This document shows positions 59,506-64,000 of a DNA stretch of 64,000 bases, piece after piece. The position numbers and the translations under genes are program-made. The stretch comes from JAIQFL01 sp035295745 (lineage in GTDB: Bacteria; Acidobacteriota; Terriglobia; Bryobacterales; Bryobacteraceae): the NCBI GenBank assembly GCA_035295745.1, contig DATGIL010000102.1, positions 372,001-436,000 of the forward strand. The letters run 5' to 3'. The notes under the pieces are model-generated. The model was not told the origin of the DNA. It worked only from the letters and a program-made list of their open reading frames with translations, and searched no databases. Within the stretch, counting starts at the first letter, position 1. Each line of letters begins with the position of its first letter.

Positions 59506-61256
59506 CCTGGCGATTCTCGCGGCTCTCGCTGCTCACCAAGCTTCTGCTCTCCACCTCGGTTGCGGTGACGGTGTTATTCGCGCTCACCGGCGAATTGGTG
59601 CTCGGCCGCCTGACCCAGACCATGTCCGACAGCCTGGAGGCGGAGGTGCAGAACGGCTTCCAAGCCTACTCATCGCTCTTTCATTCACGCGCGGAACTGC
59701 TCTCGTCGGTAAGCCGCCTGCTGGCAAGCATGGCCGACGTGCGGTCCGTCCTGAGCACCGGCGACCGCGCCACGATTGAGAATACGGCGGGAGAGCTTTG
59801 GGCAAACGTCGCCGATTCGAGCGCCATCTTCCTGGTGACCGATCCCGACGGCAAGGTGATTGCGTCGCTCGGCGGGGCCACCAATAACCCGCTAGACCGG
59901 GACCTCATGGTGGTGCAGGAAGCCGCCAAGCGGTTCCCCGAGCAGTCCACCGGCTTTCTTCTGCAGAAAGGCGAGATGTACCAGATTTCGGTCATCCCGG
60001 TTTATGTCGACTCCAGCCACGGCAGCGCTCTGTTCAAGGTCTTCGTCGCCGGCTACCACGTGGATGCGACCGTGGTTCAGCAACTCAAACAGCGCACCAA
60101 CAGCGATTTCGTCGTCACCACACCGGGCCGTGTAGTGGTGTCGACATTGAATCCGCGGGCGACCGACACGGTGGTTCACGCCATCGAGCGCGATCCCAAC
60201 GCGGAGCGAATCTCCGATGGCGTCACCCAATACGCCCGCCTCGTCACACCGTTGCAGGACATCTCCGGCCGGCCTGTAGGCGCGATCTGCATCCTGCGGT
60301 CTTTCGAGGGCGCGCAGAAGATCGCGCGGCTCTACACCCTCATCGTTTTGATCTGGGCGCTGGCGGTCTCGTTTGGATTGGGGCTGACCTACCTGATGGC
60401 GCGGCGGATCATCGCGCCGGTGAAGCAGTTGGATCTGGCAGCCGCCGAAGTGGCGCACCAGAACTACGCTATCGAAGTGCCCGTCACCAGCGATGACGAG
60501 ATGGGGCGCCTGGCCCGGACCTTTAATAACATGTGCGCCTCGATCCGGCAGGCGCGTGAGGACCTGATCCGGCAGGAACGAATCTCCACCATTGGACGCC
60601 TCTCCGGGTCCATCGTCCACGATTTGCGCAATCCCCTGGCCGCAATCTACGGCGGCGCTGAGATGCTGGTGGATGGCGACCTGCCTCCCGCCCACGTCAA
60701 GCGCCTGGCAGGCAATATCTATCGCGCTTCGCGGCGCATTCAGGAGATGCTGCAGGATCTGGTGAACGTGTCGCGCGGAAAGACCACAGCTCCGGAGATG
60801 TGCCGTCTTCGCGAGGTGGCCTTGTCGGCCTGCGACTCATTGGGGGCCGCCGCCGAGAATCAGGGGGTCAGAGTCGAGGTTTCGATTCCCCCGGAGATCG
60901 AGGTGCCGCTCGACCGCAGCCGCATGGAGCGCGCCTTCGTCAACCTCATCGGCAATGCGTTGGAGGCCATGCCGGGCGGCGGGGAGGTCCGGATCTCCGC
61001 CGTGCTGGAGCGCAGTTCCGTGGTGGTGCAAGTGGCCGACAATGGTCCCGGAATCGCACCGGAAATCCGGTCGTCGCTGTTCCAGCCATTCGTTACGGCT
61101 CGCAAGCGGAACGGCTTGGGGTTGGGCCTGGCGCTCACTCGCCAGACAGTGCTCGAGCACGGCGGCGATATGTGGGTGGAGTCGGAGGTCGGAGGTGGGG
61201 CGCGATTTAAGTTCCGTCTCCCCGGCGCGCAGGTTTCGCAAGTGCTGCACGTGTGA
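59502..61256 (+). CDS. sensor histidine kinase with periplasmic Cache-like domain and HAMP
   Basis: A 584-residue membrane kinase. TM1 is at about 10-32; the periplasmic region (about 35-275) has a Cache-like pattern (IFLVTDPDGKVIASLGG, DFVVTTPGRVVVSTLNP). TM2 is at about 280-302 (LIVLIWALAVSFGLGLTYLM), followed by HAMP. The HisKA motif is IVHDLRNPLAA with His373, and the ATPase domain has an N box (NLIGNALEAMPGGG), G1 (DNGPGIAPE) and G2 (GLGLGLALTRQ). It is the last gene of the run with a receiver, porin and cupredoxin, and probably phosphorylates that receiver in response to a periplasmic signal. Confidence 0.92.
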   Translation: MTWRFSRLSLLTKLLLSTSVAVTVLFALTGELVLGRLTQTMSDSLEAEVQNGFQAYSSLFHSRAELLSSVSRLLASMADVRSVLSTGDRATIENTAGELWANVADSSAIFLVTDPDGKVIASLGGATNNPLDRDLMVVQEAAKRFPEQSTGFLLQKGEMYQISVIPVYVDSSHGSALFKVFVAGYHVDATVVQQLKQRTNSDFVVTTPGRVVVSTLNPRATDTVVHAIERDPNAERISDGVTQYARLVTPLQDISGRPVGAICILRSFEGAQKIARLYTLIVLIWALAVSFGLGLTYLMARRIIAPVKQLDLAAAEVAHQNYAIEVPVTSDDEMGRLARTFNNMCASIRQAREDLIRQERISTIGRLSGSIVHDLRNPLAAIYGGAEMLVDGDLPPAHVKRLAGNIYRASRRIQEMLQDLVNVSRGKTTAPEMCRLREVALSACDSLGAAAENQGVRVEVSIPPEIEVPLDRSRMERAFVNLIGNALEAMPGGGEVRISAVLERSSVVVQVADNGPGIAPEIRSSLFQPFVTARKRNGLGLGLALTRQTVLEHGGDMWVESEVGGGARFKFRLPGAQVSQVLHV

Positions 61257-61269
61257 GGGTGTTGTTTCG

Positions 61270-61558
61270 GGCTCGTAAGGTACCTTCGCGCGCGATACGT
61301 GTGCTTGAGCAAGCGATCTTGACTGCTTTAGCGGCGTGGTGGCAACGCTCCCTCACGATCGCGGCTCGTAAGGTACCTTGCGCGAATACGTGCGCGTGGG
61401 CAAGCGATCTTGACTGCTTTAACGGCGTGGTGGCAACGCTCCCTTACGGTCGCGGCTCGTAAGGTACCTTGTGCTTGCGAGCCGCGCGCGTGAGCAAGCG
61501 ATCTTGACTGCTTTAACGGCGTAGTGGCAACGCTCCCTCACGGTCGCGGCTCGTAAGG
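61270..61558. repeat. three tandem 91-94 bp REP-like units
   Basis: The junction GGCTCGTAAGG recurs at 61270, 61363, 61454 and 61548, defining three units. Around 61441-61500 the unit forms a long imperfect palindrome: CTTACGGTCGCGGCTCG and CGAGCCGCGCGCGTGAG pair with few mismatches around AAGGTACCTT. Related copies are at 430-476 and 29752-29864. The units lie between two convergent genes and fill this 317-bp gap. Confidence 0.85.
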
Positions 61559-61573
61559 GATCCACACGCCTGT

Positions 61574-64000
61574 CTATTGCCCGAACACCTGTACCTCCGC
61601 CAGGGTCAGGTAGTCGGAGCCACTCAGTTGGACGCGCACATATCTTCCTTGCACGCCCACCGGGATGTTGACCGATGGGCTCGGCGCCGACGTCTGATGA
61701 CTTGCGAAGGTGCCGGCACGATTTTGCAACGTAGCAGGGGTGTCGCCCGCCTGGAAGGGCGTGTCGGAGACGAACACCCAATAGTCGCTCAAACGCGAGC
61801 CACAGCAATCGGTGCGATTCCAGATCACGATTGAACTAACGAATGCCGAGGAGCCAAGATCCACCTGCCACCAAGGGGTCGTCTGAAAGAAAGTAACCGC
61901 GACGGAGCCGTCATAGAAGTTCCCATCGGTATTCCCATCGACGGCAGCGCTCGGAAGGTCGTGGATTGTATCGTAAAGACTGCTCTGTGTGGCCGCCTTG
62001 CCCTGTGCCAGGTTCGAGATGCTCGGGGCACCGGATCCCATCACTTGTACCTCTGCCAGACTCAGGTAGTCGGTCCCAGAGAGTTGGATGCGGACGTAGC
62101 GGCCCTGCGAGGGAGAGGTGATCGTAGCCGATGGACTCGGAGCGGAGGTCTGATGGAATGCGAAGGTTCCAGCCCGGTTCTGCAGGGTTACGGGCGTGTC
62201 CGAAGCGAGGAAAGGCGTGTCTGAAACGAACACCCAGTAGTCGCTCAGGCGCGAACCGCAGCAATCGGTGCGATTCCAGATCACGATGGAGCTGATGGAT
62301 GCGGATCCGCCGAGGTCTACCTGCCACCAGGGATTGGTCTCGAAATTGGTGGCGGTGACGGACCCATCGTAGAAGCCACCATCGGTGTTGCCGTCCACGG
62401 CAGATGCGGCCACGGTGGAGGTGAATCCTGGCAGCGTGCTGCTCTGGCTCGCGAACTTATTCTGCGAGAGATTGGTGGGCGGCGGCGCCCCGCCGGCGCC
62501 GAATACTTCCACCTCGGCGAGGCTCAGATAATTCGGACTGGTCAGTTGCACGCGCACATACCGTCCCTGGGTCACCGCCGGAATGGTTGTGGAAGGACTG
62601 GGCGCCGAAGTCTGGTGGCTCGCGAAGGTAAACGGGCGACTCTGCAGGGTCGCGGCCGTGTCGCTGGCGAGGAAGGGAGAGTCCGAAACGAAGACCCAAT
62701 AGTCGCTTAAACGGCTGCCGCAGCAATCCGTCCGATTGAAGACGACGATCGAAGTAATGGCTGACGACGCGCCGAGATCGACTTGCCACCACGGGTTCGT
62801 ATCGGGATTGGTCGCGGTGACCGAGCCATCGAAGTAGTTGCCGTCCGTATTGCCGTCCACCGCCGCCTGGGCGGCAGGCGCTCCCGGATACGTGCTGCTC
62901 TGGGTGGCAGGTCGCCCGAGTGCCAGATTCGAACTCTGGCCCGTCAGATTGGTGAGAGCGAACTGAGTCGTGTACGGACCGACGTTGGCCGTCACGTTGT
63001 AGCTACCCGCGACGTGGTTGGCGATGGCCGTCACGCTGGCCACTCCAGCGGAATTGGTCACCGCAACACCGCTCGACAGGGTAGCCGAGGCGCCGCTCGA
63101 GGGCACTGCGAAGTCCACGGTCGCGCCGCTAAAGGGCCGGCCGGCCGCGTCTTTGACGATCACCTGTAGTGGATTGGCGAAGGTCCCGCCCAGGGTAGTG
63201 GATTGCGGTGTTCCGCCTACCGCGGTGATACTGGCGGGCAACGGTATGGTGTTGGTAAGGGAGAACGTCGCCGATACGCCCTGCGAGGATGCGGTCACCA
63301 GATAATTTCCGGTCTGGAAATTGGCGATGGCCGTCACGCTTGCCAGTCCGGCTGCGTCGGTCTGCACAGTGTAGGCGGAAAGGGTCGCGCTGGGACCGGC
63401 GGGAGGGGCGGCGAAAACAACCAAGGCGCCCACCACCGGAGCGCCGTTGTTGGTCACTTTCACCTGAAGCGGCTGTGTGAAGGGTGCGCCCGTCAGCGTG
63501 GATTGTGGCGTGCCGCCAACGGCAGTCACAGTAACTGGAGTGTTGGTGGAGCCGAGCAGCAGTGTGACACCGCTGGCACTTGCCGTGAGGATATCGGCAC
63601 GGCCGTCGCCATTGAAATCGGCGACAGCCAGGGGAACCCCGGCGTTCACCATGTTGGCAGCGCGGAAGGTGCCGTCGCCATTTCCATATACGACCCCGTT
63701 GAGCGTAACGCCATTGGTCACGGCAATGTCGACGATACCGTCGCCGTTAAAATCCCCTTGGAGCGCCGCGGAGTCTCCCTGTGGGAGATTTTGCGCCGCC
63801 TGGAACCGGCCATCCCCGGTGCCGAGCAGGGTCGTGGCCCCGGCGGCAAGGTCCAGGTTGCCGTCGCCATTGAAATCGGCGGCGAACGTTGGCGCACTGA
63901 TGGACAGCGGGTGGGAGGTGGTGCTGTCGAGAAGGATTGCGGTACTGCCAACGACGTCGAATTTGCCATTCCCGTTGAAATCGGCCACCAGGAACGGCAC
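61574..64000 (-). CDS. surface/secreted protein with FG-GAP, Ig-like and three fucolectin-type F5/8C modules, C-terminal part
   Basis: The gene enters the window from beyond its right edge; 808 residues are visible. It starts within FG-GAP/VCBS-type repeats (VADFNGNGKFDVVG, AADFNGDGNLDLAAG, QGDFNGDGIVDIAV, VADFNGDGRADILT), then two Ig-like/invasin-type modules (VTAVGGTPQSTLTGAPFTQP and ITAVGGTPQSTTLGGTFANP). Three near-identical discoidin modules of about 145 residues follow, each with AVDGNTDG, WWQVDLG and NRTDCCGSRLSDYWV. The DCC-x-x-RL motif is the signature of fucolectin-type domains, so binding of fucose-like glycans is likely. Adhesion or polymer binding at the cell surface is inferred. 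Confidence 0.88.
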   Translation of the reverse strand: MPFLVADFNGNGKFDVVGSTAILLDSTTSHPLSISAPTFAADFNGDGNLDLAAGATTLLGTGDGRFQAAQNLPQGDSAALQGDFNGDGIVDIAVTNGVTLNGVVYGNGDGTFRAANMVNAGVPLAVADFNGDGRADILTASASGVTLLLGSTNTPVTVTAVGGTPQSTLTGAPFTQPLQVKVTNNGAPVVGALVVFAAPPAGPSATLSAYTVQTDAAGLASVTAIANFQTGNYLVTASSQGVSATFSLTNTIPLPASITAVGGTPQSTTLGGTFANPLQVIVKDAAGRPFSGATVDFAVPSSGASATLSSGVAVTNSAGVASVTAIANHVAGSYNVTANVGPYTTQFALTNLTGQSSNLALGRPATQSSTYPGAPAAQAAVDGNTDGNYFDGSVTATNPDTNPWWQVDLGASSAITSIVVFNRTDCCGSRLSDYWVFVSDSPFLASDTAATLQSRPFTFASHQTSAPSPSTTIPAVTQGRYVRVQLTSPNYLSLAEVEVFGAGGAPPPTNLSQNKFASQSSTLPGFTSTVAASAVDGNTDGGFYDGSVTATNFETNPWWQVDLGGSASISSIVIWNRTDCCGSRLSDYWVFVSDTPFLASDTPVTLQNRAGTFAFHQTSAPSPSATITSPSQGRYVRIQLSGTDYLSLAEVQVMGSGAPSISNLAQGKAATQSSLYDTIHDLPSAAVDGNTDGNFYDGSVAVTFFQTTPWWQVDLGSSAFVSSIVIWNRTDCCGSRLSDYWVFVSDTPFQAGDTPATLQNRAGTFASHQTSAPSPSVNIPVGVQGRYVRVQLSGSDYLTLAEVQVFGQ
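61580..62935 (-). repeat. three tandem F5/8C-encoding units
   Basis: Units of roughly 440 bp; the segment encoding NRTDCCGSRLSDYWV recurs around 61785-61825, 62245-62275 and 62695-62735 with few base changes. High nucleotide identity points to recent duplication or ongoing gene conversion. Confidence 0.7.

Noticed and set aside
61270..61558. CRISPR-like array
   Set aside because: The units repeat almost entirely, with no unique spacers of constant length, and no cas genes are near; REP-like tandem repeats fit better.

Overview
The window looks like a chromosomal piece of a soil acidobacterium of the Bryobacterales/Candidatus Solibacter type. This is inferred from family content, not from a marker gene. 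Signs include a VWFA-related acidobacterial domain protein, a frameshifted TIGR03435 soil-associated protein, two secreted proteins with the TIGR03437 'Solibacter' C-terminal domain, an Oar-like carboxypeptidase-regulatory/TonB receptor, cytoplasmic winged-helix/TPR regulators and several ECF sigma factors. DNA is GC-rich. No rRNA, tRNA, phage, CRISPR array or intact transposase was seen.

Layout. 1-4.1 kb: tail of a VWFA-like protein, an ACT-domain protein, a TgpA-like membrane transglutaminase and a VOC protein. 4.1-15.2 kb: a flagellar block. flbD-motA-motB run on the + strand. On the - strand fliW-csrA-fliC-fliD plus a small gene run from a candidate sigma-28 promoter. The flagellin is giant (1961 aa) and its start codon sits against a hairpin with an AGGA loop, a good CsrA target. 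15.3-17.9 kb: a membrane protein, then a compact bacterial microcompartment locus (class II aldolase, one hexamer, three pentamers). 17.9-24.5 kb: a proline-rich anchored protein, a TonB-type receptor with a sigma-70 promoter and twin leader hairpins, and a beta-propeller protein. 24.8-35.6 kb: an accessory stretch with a sedolisin (S53) protease, a frameshifted ECF sigma factor whose tail is read from a repeat element, and two winged-helix/TPR regulators, each divergent from a small secreted protein of one family. 36.2-39.7 kb: an isoquinoline-oxidoreductase-like molybdoenzyme pair, small secreted proteins and a perfect 46-bp inverted repeat.

39.7-42.8 kb: an operon of ECF sigma, HEAT-repeat anti-sigma and two DUF4097 proteins with 4-nt overlaps. 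43.0-50.7 kb: an outer-membrane barrel, a second ECF/anti-sigma operon ending in a frameshifted TIGR03435 gene, an EamA transporter, a TIGR03437 secreted protein and a receiver protein. 51.5-56.3 kb: a small coiled-coil protein, a D-amino-acid-oxidase-like flavoprotein that appears circularly permuted and Tat/lipoprotein-exported, truA, pyrE and a frameshifted TolC-like gene. 56.8-61.3 kb: a four-gene + strand run in which a receiver and a sensor kinase bracket a porin-like protein and a type-1 copper cupredoxin. 61.3-64 kb: three tandem REP-like units, then the C-terminal part of a surface protein with FG-GAP, Ig-like and three fucolectin-type F5/8C modules.

Main points for a second look: the permuted flavoprotein; the giant flagellin with its candidate CsrA hairpin; the twin conserved-loop hairpins in the TonB receptor leader; the inverted duplicate regulator/secreted-protein modules; the receiver-porin-cupredoxin-kinase run; the repeat families; and several genes whose -10 box lies so close to the start codon that the mRNA should be leaderless. 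Three genes carry single-nucleotide frameshifts, so assembly error should be excluded before any is treated as biology.
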